DNA of 64,000 nucleotides from Perlabentimonas gracilis (GTDB lineage: Bacteria; Bacteroidota; Bacteroidia; Bacteroidales; Tenuifilaceae): positions 124,001-188,000 of the forward strand of contig NZ_JAANIG010000001.1 of assembly GCF_011174675.1 (NCBI RefSeq). The letters are read 5' to 3'. This document shows positions 8,786 through 16,787 of the stretch, in pieces. The first letter of the stretch is position 1; every line of letters begins with the position of its first letter. Both the position numbers and the translations under genes were made by a program. Below the pieces are notes generated by a model that made no database searches, had not been told where the DNA came from, and worked only from the letters and a program-made list of their open reading frames with translations.

Positions 8786-9955
8786 TTAGAACTTTTTAAT
8801 GATTTCGGAAAATGCGCCTAGAAAGGAATCAACAATGCTCTTTTCAATAGTCAATGCAGGGTCCAACCTCAACACCTCAGTATTTGGACGCTTACAAAGA
8901 ATGAAACCCCTAATGAATAGCTCCTCGTACATCTCCTGGGCATTGCTCTTAAACTCTATGGCAAGAATTAGTCCACGCCCCCTAATGCTTTTAATTAGTG
9001 GGTAATCATTCTTTATCTTTAGCAGTTCATTAAGCAGAAAATTACCTAATTCTTGCGATTTTTGTAGTAGATTATCATCCTCTATAATGCTTATTACTTC
9101 CTTGATAACAAATGCCCCAAGGGGGTCGTTCTGGTGCGATTGGGCGTATACGAATTTTACGTTTTCCAACCTTTGGGCAATTCCGCCTGAAATTGCCGTA
9201 ACGCTTACTGGGTAGCCATTGCCAATGCCCTTGCCCATGGCTACAATATCGGGCTGAATGGGGTAGTGATGAAAGCCAAACCATTTACCTGTGCGACCAA
9301 TACCAGTGGTAACCTCGTTGGACATTACGGTTCCTCCATTGGCGTGAACCTTTTCAGCTATCTTCTCAATTAGCGATTTTGAGGGGAACCGGACTAGTCC
9401 CGATGAGCTGCCGGGCTCTAGCATAAAGACACCTATTCTATCGAAAGGGATTTTCTCAAAATCGTCGCATTGGCCCGTACAACCATCTTCACCGTTATTG
9501 CATCCGCAGTTGAGCCTGTCGTAAAGGAACCAGCTGTCGGCTGATTTATGCGCTGCATCGCCGTAGGCTCCAAAGTACGATTCCTTGAAGGTGAGAGCCA
9601 GTGGCTTGTCGGATACGGCTCTGGCTATTCGCATGCCCAGTTCTACTGCTTCGCTGCCCGAGCAAAGGAATTCGCACTTGCCACCTTTCAATCCAACAAT
9701 TTCAAGAATTTTCCCTGAGACCTCGCTTATAATTGGATGACAATACACAAAACCCGTATGGGTTATTCTACCAATCTGACTGGCAATTGCTTGGTTCACA
9801 CGCTTGTTGTTGTGCCCAACGGAAGTACACCATACACCAGATTCTAGATCGATGTAACGATTTCCGTTATTGTCAATAATGTAGCAGTTGTTAGAGTCGA
9901 CAATGTTGTCGAGTTTAAGCTGGTGGCCTGTTGTCCAGATAATGTTTTTCATCAT
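8786..9955 (-). CDS. Class III PLP aminotransferase, variant with Cys cluster
   Basis: A fold-type I, class III aminotransferase. The start is set at the ATG pair at 9950-9955, giving about 389 residues; a TTG further upstream is less likely. Gly-Ser-Glu-Ala for phosphate binding is at about 100-103, and the PLP lysine is probably Lys242 in MGKGIGNGYP. Two features are odd. The Asp that normally contacts the PLP ring nitrogen is Asn213 (NEVTTGIGRTG instead of DEVQTGxGRTG). A cysteine-rich loop (Cys150, Cys152, Cys159, Cys163) could bind metal. The substrate is unknown. It follows the GNAT gene after 92 bp. Confidence 0.75.
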   Translation of the reverse strand: MMKNIIWTTGHQLKLDNIVDSNNCYIIDNNGNRYIDLESGVWCTSVGHNNKRVNQAIASQIGRITHTGFVYCHPIISEVSGKILEIVGLKGGKCEFLCSGSEAVELGMRIARAVSDKPLALTFKESYFGAYGDAAHKSADSWFLYDRLNCGCNNGEDGCTGQCDDFEKIPFDRIGVFMLEPGSSSGLVRFPSKSLIEKIAEKVHANGGTVMSNEVTTGIGRTGKWFGFHHYPIQPDIVAMGKGIGNGYPVSVTAISGGIAQRLENVKFVYAQSHQNDPLGAFVIKEVISIIEDDNLLQKSQELGNFLLNELLKIKNDYPLIKSIRGRGLILAIEFKSNAQEMYEELFIRGFILCKRPNTEVLRLDPALTIEKSIVDSFLGAFSEIIKKF

Positions 9956-10047
9956 AATAAAATTAATTTTCAATTGTATGATGGATCATCCATGTATGTT
10001 ATTTTATCAATAGAGTGTTTGTGTTTTGCAAACAAGGATGTATCATA

Positions 10048-10560
10048 TTAATCTAAAATTCTAAGCAAAACCTTGTTTTCATATTTATTCCCATCCATAA
10101 CAAAATTGGTGGAGCCAATAGTTTTGAATTGATTTTTCTGGTAGAATTCCAATGCGCTAAAGTTTTTATGGTAAACGGTAAGCCATGCTGCTTTGTAATT
10201 TAGACTTTGCATATGCTCAAAAGATTTCTCAAGAAGCATTCTTCCAATGCCTTTCCCCTTAAACCTTTCCAGCACATAAAGAACCGCTATTTCGGGGCAA
10301 TCAATCTCAATTTCAACAGGGCATTTCTCGTTCAAAGCAATTTCTATACACCCTAAGAGATGGCTTTCCGTTTCGGCAATTAGCATCACTCGGCTTTTAT
10401 CCTCTAATGTTTTTTTAATGTTTTCATAGGTGAATTCACTCATCACGTATTTTGAGAATTCAGTTCTAATCCCCTCCTCGGCATAGGTGGCAATCCATAC
10501 TTGCTGTTTAAGCACAGCTATGTTGTAAATATCTTTTGTGTTTGCCCTTCGAATCTGCAT
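10048..10560 (-). CDS. GNAT family N-acetyltransferase
   Basis: A 170-residue acetyltransferase of the GNAT fold. The acetyl-CoA pyrophosphate loop is RFKGKGIGRMLLE (about residues 94-106), preceded by the beta-4 strand IAVLYVLE. The later AWLTVYHKNFSALEFYQKNQF segment is the usual beta-5/alpha-4 region. The length and order match small-molecule or protein N-acetyltransferases, with no hint of the acceptor. It lies 2 bp after the acyltransferase gene upstream, so the two are almost certainly cotranscribed. Confidence 0.82.
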   Translation of the reverse strand: MQIRRANTKDIYNIAVLKQQVWIATYAEEGIRTEFSKYVMSEFTYENIKKTLEDKSRVMLIAETESHLLGCIEIALNEKCPVEIEIDCPEIAVLYVLERFKGKGIGRMLLEKSFEHMQSLNYKAAWLTVYHKNFSALEFYQKNQFKTIGSTNFVMDGNKYENKVLLRILD

Positions 10561-10562
10561 CG

Positions 10563-11351
10563 CTAGAGTTCCTCTGCTCGTTCAATTTTTCCTGATAAAT
10601 CCTTAATAAATCTTACCATTGGGGCACCGTCAATCACATCATGATCGAGAAGAATAGTGGCATTCAAAACCTCTCGGATTTTTATTTCGTCGCCCACAAC
10701 CATGGGTTTTTTTAGAACCGACCCTATACCAAAAGATATTGGATGCACTGCCCTATGGATAAACCAACCCTTTACCTGTCCCATCATTCCCACCGAGGTT
10801 ACCGAAACGTTTCCCATTTTGCCATAGGCAAATCTAGGATTGCGTAGAATTACCTTCCAAACCAGCCGTCGTAGAACCCCAGGTAGATGGTAGTAAAACC
10901 TTTCGGTAAGGGATGGCCTTTTGTTTAGCACAATATCTGATGATGACGAGGATAGAGCTTTTGATTTCTCAATTTCGCTGGTTATCTCAGTAACACTTTT
11001 GGAGTTACATCTCTCAATAACAATGGGTAGGGGAACTCTTTTCCCGTCAATCAATTTCTCCACTAAGAAAGAGATGTTTATTTCGTTGAAAACAACCAGT
11101 TCCCTTTTACCCTTGAGGAACGCAGCAGCTTCGGGATGCTGCTCCAGCGTGGTGGCGATAACCTTTAAAACCCACGCATTGAAAGATACTTTAACCCCAG
11201 TCTTCCTAAGCTCTCTAATCTTCTTTCGGGCATTGGTAACATCGAACTCTAGTATTGCAGCCACATGATGCTTGGCAAGCCCTATCGAAAAAACATCGAA
11301 GGTGGCTACTCGTGAGGTTGGAATTTTTTGGGTACTGGCAACAGATTTCAT
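10563..11351 (-). CDS. Stand-alone 2-oxoacid dehydrogenase E2-type acyltransferase domain
   Basis: The 262 residues correspond to only the catalytic domain of E2 components of 2-oxoacid dehydrogenases (CAT-like fold). The active-site motif DHDVIDGAP places His237 and Asp241 where E2 enzymes have the catalytic His and Asp (DHRxxDG). No lipoyl domain or peripheral subunit-binding domain is present, and no E1 or E3 gene is near. A basic/aromatic segment at about residues 148-180 (PSLTERFYYHLPGVLRR and following) replaces the usual core linker. It may be a free acyltransferase acting on a CoA thioester. Gaps are 2 bp to the GNAT gene and 7 bp from the S41 gene. Confidence 0.78.
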   Translation of the reverse strand: MKSVASTQKIPTSRVATFDVFSIGLAKHHVAAILEFDVTNARKKIRELRKTGVKVSFNAWVLKVIATTLEQHPEAAAFLKGKRELVVFNEINISFLVEKLIDGKRVPLPIVIERCNSKSVTEITSEIEKSKALSSSSSDIVLNKRPSLTERFYYHLPGVLRRLVWKVILRNPRFAYGKMGNVSVTSVGMMGQVKGWFIHRAVHPISFGIGSVLKKPMVVGDEIKIREVLNATILLDHDVIDGAPMVRFIKDLSGKIERAEEL

Positions 11352-11358
11352 AATAATA

Positions 11359-12366
11359 CTACTTATCCGACTTCAGAATGCTCAAAGCTGCTTCCAAAAT
11401 GGTATCAATGCCATTTGCCTCATCAACGGGACTTAGCTCAACAATGATATCAGCTGGTACGCCATTCTCTATATGTTCACCCTGTGGGTTTATGGTTTGG
11501 GTTGCTGAGAATCTGAAGATCCAACCATTGGGGAGTTCTCCATACGCTGGTATTCCACCACCACCGCCTGTATTGTCGCCCACTAGCATGGCGTTAGGTA
11601 GTGACTTCATCATTTGTGCGAAAAGGTTCGATGCACTGTATGAGTTCCTGTTGCACAGCAAAACCACCTGCCCTGTAAAACGCTTGCCGGAGCGCGGTGA
11701 GATACTCAACTTTCTCCATGGGGAGAAATTGTCCTTTCCGGAGCCATTTTTAACTCGGCTATAACCATAATCGAAATCTTGATCTGTTAAGGCCGATGCC
11801 AAAGCCACTGCGTTGTTTGATGAGCCTCCCCCGTTACTTCTTATATCAATAATTATCCCGTTCAGTCCTTGGGCACGATCTATCAACTCATCGATGTTCG
11901 CTTCTGAAATGGAGCTGCCAAACGAAGAGTAGTAAACGTAGAGAGCCTCGTCGATAATTTGGTTGTGAAGGGGGCCTGTAATCTTATAGTCTGAGCCTAA
12001 ATAGTTTCTGTAGATGATGTTCTCGTTGAAGTTTGCCGGATAGTCGAGAAACCAGTTCCAGTTCCTACTGCGGTCGAAAGGGCTAGTAATATTTACATGC
12101 CCATCGTTTAGCTCGTATAGCATACTGGCCATCACATCAAATAGTTCCTTATCACTCATACCTTCGTAAACCATAGGGCGATAGGTACTATAGATCTCGT
12201 TCCAGTCAATCGATTTGTACTCAAAATACGAGTACTTATTGTTTAGCTCGTGCCAAAGATGCTCAAAGTTACTTAGGGGGTTGCTTTCAGGGTCATCAGC
12301 CAGGAAGTGTTTGGCGCAACCAGATATAACAATAGCCATTAGGGCTAAAATAAATATTCTTTTCAT
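11359..12366 (-). CDS. S41 family peptidase lipoprotein (tricorn-type)
   Basis: An exported protease with a lipoprotein signal (MKRIFILALMAIVISGC, lipidated Cys17). After a tricorn-C1-like helical region (about 30-95) comes the S41 catalytic domain. GIIIDIRSNGGGSSNN is at about 170-185, and the probable nucleophile is Ser244 in NSYSAS. The start at 12366 is supported by an ATGA overlap with the stop of the upstream gene, and a start 27 bp earlier would spoil the signal peptide. C-terminal processing peptidases of this clan cut unfolded or tail-marked proteins, but the target here is unknown. Confidence 0.85.
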   Translation of the reverse strand: MKRIFILALMAIVISGCAKHFLADDPESNPLSNFEHLWHELNNKYSYFEYKSIDWNEIYSTYRPMVYEGMSDKELFDVMASMLYELNDGHVNITSPFDRSRNWNWFLDYPANFNENIIYRNYLGSDYKITGPLHNQIIDEALYVYYSSFGSSISEANIDELIDRAQGLNGIIIDIRSNGGGSSNNAVALASALTDQDFDYGYSRVKNGSGKDNFSPWRKLSISPRSGKRFTGQVVLLCNRNSYSASNLFAQMMKSLPNAMLVGDNTGGGGGIPAYGELPNGWIFRFSATQTINPQGEHIENGVPADIIVELSPVDEANGIDTILEAALSILKSDK

Positions 12367-13148
12367 AGTAATGTGCTTATGCTTACGTGCCAAAATCCAT
12401 TGCTTTGCGAAATGGGTTCGGGATTGTTGATTCTCAAAAATTCGTATTGGTAAGCTAACGAAACAGAGTTTCCCGATTTAAAGAAGAAGGAAATCCTAGG
12501 GTTTATGCTAAGGTTCCAGGAATGGTGCGGAAGAAATGCCTCAATGGATCTGTACCATCCTTCAAATCCTGAGTTCTCGGGGTTCAGGTAGCCCTCGGGC
12601 GAGTTCGACACGTAGGATGGACGGAGGTAGAAACCCAGTAGCTGAATGTCGGTTGGTATCTCCACAATAAAACCTCGGTTAAGTAGGGTGAATCGTTTGG
12701 CAAGGAGGGCCGCAAAACCAAATGTTGTGAAGTAGTTCGACCGTTCACTAAAATTACCATAGCCGTGGTTTTGGTAGTAGTTCAGGAAGTTGTTGTTGGA
12801 CCAACCCAATGCCAAGTGGTAATTAGACTCTTTGGGGATAGCGTATAAGCTATAATTTTTAAAAGCAAAACTTGTGAATGAGCATGAATTGCCCGATGAG
12901 TTGCTAATCCCAAGGTTACTAAAGGAGAGTTGGAAAAACTTGGTTTTGCTATCGGTTTGCCTCTGGTACGAAAGCCCACCGGCCAGTCCATAACCCACGT
13001 ATGCTAAAGGCGACATGCTTTGGTCGCGCAGTGCGGTTTGTCCTACTCCTAGGCTAGTGTTAATTTGATGCTGGGTTTGCCCGTAGGTTTGTGTAGCAAA
13101 CAGTAACATTGGACAAATCAGAAATTGTAAAAATTGATATCTTTTCAT
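12363..13148 (-). CDS. Putative outer membrane beta-barrel protein, unknown function
   Basis: I do not recognise a named family. The 261 residues start with a signal peptide (about 1-23, ending TYGQ). The rest is rich in alternating polar/hydrophobic and aromatic stretches ending in WHVSISTLL, as expected of an outer membrane beta-barrel. It is the first gene of a tight minus-strand run: its stop overlaps the S41 peptidase start as ATGA. The pairing of an outer membrane protein with a surface or periplasmic protease suggests a role at the envelope. Confidence 0.6.
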   Translation of the reverse strand: MKRYQFLQFLICPMLLFATQTYGQTQHQINTSLGVGQTALRDQSMSPLAYVGYGLAGGLSYQRQTDSKTKFFQLSFSNLGISNSSGNSCSFTSFAFKNYSLYAIPKESNYHLALGWSNNNFLNYYQNHGYGNFSERSNYFTTFGFAALLAKRFTLLNRGFIVEIPTDIQLLGFYLRPSYVSNSPEGYLNPENSGFEGWYRSIEAFLPHHSWNLSINPRISFFFKSGNSVSLAYQYEFLRINNPEPISQSNGFWHVSISTLL

Positions 13149-13415
13149 TGATGGTAAAGGTAATTATTTTCCGTCAAGCCTAATACCAAAGAATATGCCA
13201 CAATCAAGTTGGTTCATACATTTAGATAGTTATGTTGAACTTGCTTTACCTAGGGTGTTCACTATCGAACAGACACTGTCTGGAAATGGATCAATGGCTC
13301 AACCTAAGGGTGGGGTAGGAGTTGGATAGCACCCATAAAAAAGCTGAACAAAGTTTGTTCATATCTGTTGATTGTAGTGTGAACAAAATCTTCAGGTTTT
13401 AAATAGAGTAATTTT

Positions 13416-15971
13416 ATGATACATAGAAATATGAACAGATTAGTGATTCTTTTACTTGTCTTATCAGCGCATTTTGTGGCAATGGCTCAATCGGGTTCAA
13501 TAAAGGGTGTTGTTATCGATAGCGAGACATCAGATGGTGTTCCATTCGCTACAGTTGCGCTTTACCAAGGAACCAGCGATACCCCTGTTGCAGGGGTTAC
13601 CACCAACTTGGATGGTGAGTTTTCCATTATCGGGGTTGCGGCGGGTAGCTATCGTATCTCCTTTTCGTTTATAGGTTACGTTTCGCAAGATATAGATAAT
13701 ATTGAGATTACACGTTCTAACCCTAATGTATCGTTAGCCCCAATCAGGCTTTCGCCCTCATCGGTAGATATCGATGGGGTAGAGGTTAGCGCAATGGCCC
13801 GAACGGTGGTGAATAGGTTGGACCGGCGTACGTATAGAGCCGAGGATTTTGAAACCGCCCGTGGCGGTTCGGCTACCGATGTGCTTAACCGTCTTCCTTC
13901 GGTTTCTGTATCGCCCGATGGGGAGGTGTCTGTTCGTGGTACCACCGATTTTATGGTGTACCTCAATGGTCGCCCCACCCAAATGGAACCATCGATGCTG
14001 CTGGGTCAAATCTCGGCCAACAATATCCAAAGTATCGATGTTATTACCGTTCCCTCAGCACAGTACGATGCGCAGGGTAAGGGTGGAATTATTAATATAA
14101 CCACAAAATCAACAGGGATTGAAGGCTTTTCGCTTTCGGCAAATGGTTTGCTGGGGGGCGCTCCCTGGGGCAACCGAACCGATGATTTGTCGGGCTACAA
14201 CCTCACGGATAATAGCTATGGCGGTGGATTAAACTTTACCTATGGCAATAATGGCTGGCTGTTGTTTGGTGGATTGAACTACAGTATGCGTGATGTAAAT
14301 AGCGAACGGTCGGGTTCGGCACGAATCCTCAATAAAGAGAATGGTACCTACAAGCATATGATTGCCTCGGGTTTGAAACCAGAGTGGTACGAAAATCTAT
14401 CGGCAAATTTGGGGTTCGAAGCAAACCTCTCGGAGCAATCCCAACTTTCGGCATCCTACTACTATGGAACCCGCACCGAGGGGCGTAAGGCTATGTATCT
14501 ATACAATATTTTTACTGCCGATAGAGACCAAAATCCTGTTGAAGGGGTGCCAACCAACGAGCATTGGATTTTTAATCCCAACGAGGGCATTCGCGAGGGT
14601 ACTTTCCATACCATTAATGCCGATTACACCTACCGATTTGATGAGTCTACAACGCTTACGCTATCGGGTTTGTACGAGCATTCGGTGCTTACCCACAGCG
14701 TTAACAACCCCAATATCGATTATAATCCGAGCACAGGTTTGCTAGGTAACCATTTGCTACACTACAACCAGATGGATAATACCCCTTTGGATGGTTTTAG
14801 GTTTTCTGCTGACTTTAGCAAGAAGTTCGATAATGGGCAAACCCTTAGCTTGGGGCTTCAGCCCCAGTTCTTTGCCATTGCTGGGGGGCTTGACTACGAC
14901 ACTCTAAATATTACAACCAACACCTGGGGGGCATACACAGAATTTGAGAATCAGATTGATTTAACCCGTGGTATTTATGCAGGGTATGTCGATTACAGCG
15001 GGAGCCTTGGCAACCTTAGCTACAAGGCAGGTCTGCGATTGGAGTACACCGATCAGGAGCTCAATATTGATAACCCCGACTACTTTAGCATTTTCGATAG
15101 GGCCACAACCGATAGGCATATCCAGCAAAAGCTCGACTGGTTCCCTAGCTTGCACATGGGATACTTAATTTCCGAGTCCGATAATGTTTCGTTGGCCGCT
15201 AGCCGAAGGATTAGTCGTGCACCCATTAAGAATATGGCACCTTTCCTTTTCCGCCGACACCTAGAGGTTTACCTAGTTGGCGACCCAGCTCTTAAGCCTG
15301 AGTACATCAATAATGTGGAATTGTCGTATAGCAAGGCTTTCGATAAGCAGCGATTTACCCTAATCGGTTTTTACCGTGGGGTCGACAATGCCGTTTTTAG
15401 GGTTAACACAGTTTACGACGATGATCTGATTCTAATTCGTAGCTTCACAAACTCGGGCAATACAACGGCTATGGGTGCTGAGCTAAATGCCAATATGGAG
15501 CTTGGGGACAAAACTAAACTTTTTGTTGGCGGCTCGCTATACGATTACCACGTACAGGCCGATATTTTTGGATATCAGGAGGATAATCGCTCTCTCTCGT
15601 GGAGCCTAAAGGGGAATCTAAATATAATAGTAAGTAGGGCGTTAAGCTTTAATGCCGATTTCGATATGCGTTCGGCGCAGGTTACAGCCCAGGGGCAAAA
15701 CGAGATGCGCTATTTGGCCAATGCTGCGTTGAAATACTCTCCAGTAAAGTTCACCGGATGGAGCTTTACTCTACGTGCATTAAATATCTTAAATACCAAT
15801 ACTCGTGAGTTGAGCACTCGTGCTTACGATTCCAGCGGAACCCAAATATTTTATCAGGATACTGAATACTATTGGTATGGACCAATTGCCGAGTTGGCAA
15901 TATCCTATGATCTGAACTGGAAAGGGCAAGCCAAGAAAACGGGTAGTGAGTTTGGTAGGGATGAGTTTTAG
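13416..15971 (+). CDS. TonB-dependent receptor-like outer membrane protein (OMP_b-brl_3 type)
   Basis: An 851-residue receptor. A signal peptide ends about AMAQ (residue 25). A carboxypeptidase-regulatory-like beta-sandwich follows (about 27-115: SIKGVVIDSETSDGVPFATV). The plug domain (about 130-230) contains LNRLPSVSVSPDGEVSVRG and the GKGGIINITTKS end strand, and a C-terminal barrel completes it. It imports or exports an unknown ligand using TonB energy, or is an 'outer membrane beta-barrel family' relative. No SusD-like gene is adjacent, so a polysaccharide locus is unlikely. The ATG at 13431 is an alternative start. It diverges from the operon on the left. Confidence 0.85.
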   Translation: MIHRNMNRLVILLLVLSAHFVAMAQSGSIKGVVIDSETSDGVPFATVALYQGTSDTPVAGVTTNLDGEFSIIGVAAGSYRISFSFIGYVSQDIDNIEITRSNPNVSLAPIRLSPSSVDIDGVEVSAMARTVVNRLDRRTYRAEDFETARGGSATDVLNRLPSVSVSPDGEVSVRGTTDFMVYLNGRPTQMEPSMLLGQISANNIQSIDVITVPSAQYDAQGKGGIINITTKSTGIEGFSLSANGLLGGAPWGNRTDDLSGYNLTDNSYGGGLNFTYGNNGWLLFGGLNYSMRDVNSERSGSARILNKENGTYKHMIASGLKPEWYENLSANLGFEANLSEQSQLSASYYYGTRTEGRKAMYLYNIFTADRDQNPVEGVPTNEHWIFNPNEGIREGTFHTINADYTYRFDESTTLTLSGLYEHSVLTHSVNNPNIDYNPSTGLLGNHLLHYNQMDNTPLDGFRFSADFSKKFDNGQTLSLGLQPQFFAIAGGLDYDTLNITTNTWGAYTEFENQIDLTRGIYAGYVDYSGSLGNLSYKAGLRLEYTDQELNIDNPDYFSIFDRATTDRHIQQKLDWFPSLHMGYLISESDNVSLAASRRISRAPIKNMAPFLFRRHLEVYLVGDPALKPEYINNVELSYSKAFDKQRFTLIGFYRGVDNAVFRVNTVYDDDLILIRSFTNSGNTTAMGAELNANMELGDKTKLFVGGSLYDYHVQADIFGYQEDNRSLSWSLKGNLNIIVSRALSFNADFDMRSAQVTAQGQNEMRYLANAALKYSPVKFTGWSFTLRALNILNTNTRELSTRAYDSSGTQIFYQDTEYYWYGPIAELAISYDLNWKGQAKKTGSEFGRDEF

Positions 15972-16418
15972 TGGGTGTTATATAGTGATAGATTTTCATA
16001 AATCATAAAAACAGTTGGTCATTTAGCAGGGCCTAACTGGAATTGAATATTATTAATGGAACAAATATTTACCCATTTTGTATACTTTTCAAAATTCCTA
16101 GATTTTAAGCAACAGAGACCATCCTGTGAGCAATTTATAATACCCCTATGCTTTTAATAGTTTTTTACTGACTTTTGCTAAGGATTATATCTTCTCTGTT
16201 TTATATGCCTTAGCCTTAGTATATTAATGAAGTACTGCTGTTTAGGTATTTGCAAGGTACAGCTTTGCGTAGCGATTGCGTAGATATCTTAAGCAACATC
16301 TATGGTAAAGGCTTTACCTCAATTGAGAATGACCATCAATGCGGTGTTCTCTGTCTTACTGCGTATGCAGGCATCTGCACCTTAAGAAATTAAACAATGA
16401 ATCCTCTCCATAAGTCCC

Positions 16419-16516
16419 AAAATGCTGATTTTCATCCTTTTTAACCCTTTGCCCCTAAAGCCTGCCTGAATGCGGCGCAAGCGGCAGGCAGGGGAAAGTT
16501 TAAAAATCAGTATTTT
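16419..16516. repeat. 98-bp imperfect palindrome (REP/MITE-like)
   Basis: The outer arms AAAATGCTGATTTT (16419-16432) and AAAATCAGTATTTT (16503-16516) are complementary with one mismatch. Inner arms pair CCTTTGCCCC with GGGGAAAG, and GCCTGCC (16460-16466) with GGCAGGC (16483-16489). The centre is GC-rich (TGCGGCGCAAGC). The whole could fold into one long hairpin, like a miniature inverted-repeat or REP element. Confidence 0.65.
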
Positions 16517-16522
16517 AGCAAG

Positions 16523-16555
16523 TCCCCCCTTCCTGCAGCAGGCAGGTTTAGGGGA
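16523..16555. repeat. Second palindrome related to the first
   Basis: TCCCC (16523-16527) pairs with GGGGA (16551-16555), and CCTGC (16532-16536) with GCAGG (16542-16546). It reuses the CCTGC/GGCAGG words of the neighbouring 98-bp palindrome, suggesting a common repeat family. Confidence 0.5.
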
Positions 16556-16749
16556 TTTACGGGTAAAAGGACTTTTCGGAGTGGACTCAACAATAGACAG
16601 ATTTATAAGTAAGTTGGTTTAATTCAAAATTCATAATCAAATAACTAATCCATAGGATTATAGGTGAGGTGTTGTTGTGTGCTGGTAGAATCTCTTACTA
16701 TAGGGGATGTTGTATGGAAAACTAATTCCAAATCACACAATAATTTTCG

Positions 16750-16757
16750 TAATTTTG
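16750..16757 (+). promoter_or_regulatory. Predicted -7 element of purL
   Basis: TAATTTTG matches TAnnTTTG and is 30 bp before the purL ATG. No clear TTG is found at the expected upstream distance, so the call rests on one element. Confidence 0.4.
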
Positions 16758-16787
16758 GCGAAATTTTAATTTCTTATACAAATTTAA

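Larger units (their letters stand above)
15972..16787. other. Non-coding gap with palindromic repeats
   Basis: No convincing gene is seen in these 816 bases. From 16260 to 16390 there are short dyads (GGTAAAG-G-CTTTACC near 16304-16318 and a TGCGTATGCAGGCATCTGCA partial dyad), and from 16419 to 16555 two longer palindromes annotated separately. The content resembles decayed interspersed intergenic repeats. Confidence 0.55.

Noticed and set aside
13416-15971. Polysaccharide utilisation locus
   Set aside because: The receptor is not followed by a SusD-like gene, and no glycoside hydrolases are near.
16260-16390. Small RNA gene suggested by short dyads
   Set aside because: No promoter or T-tailed hairpin in a matching position, and the sequence looks like decayed repeats.
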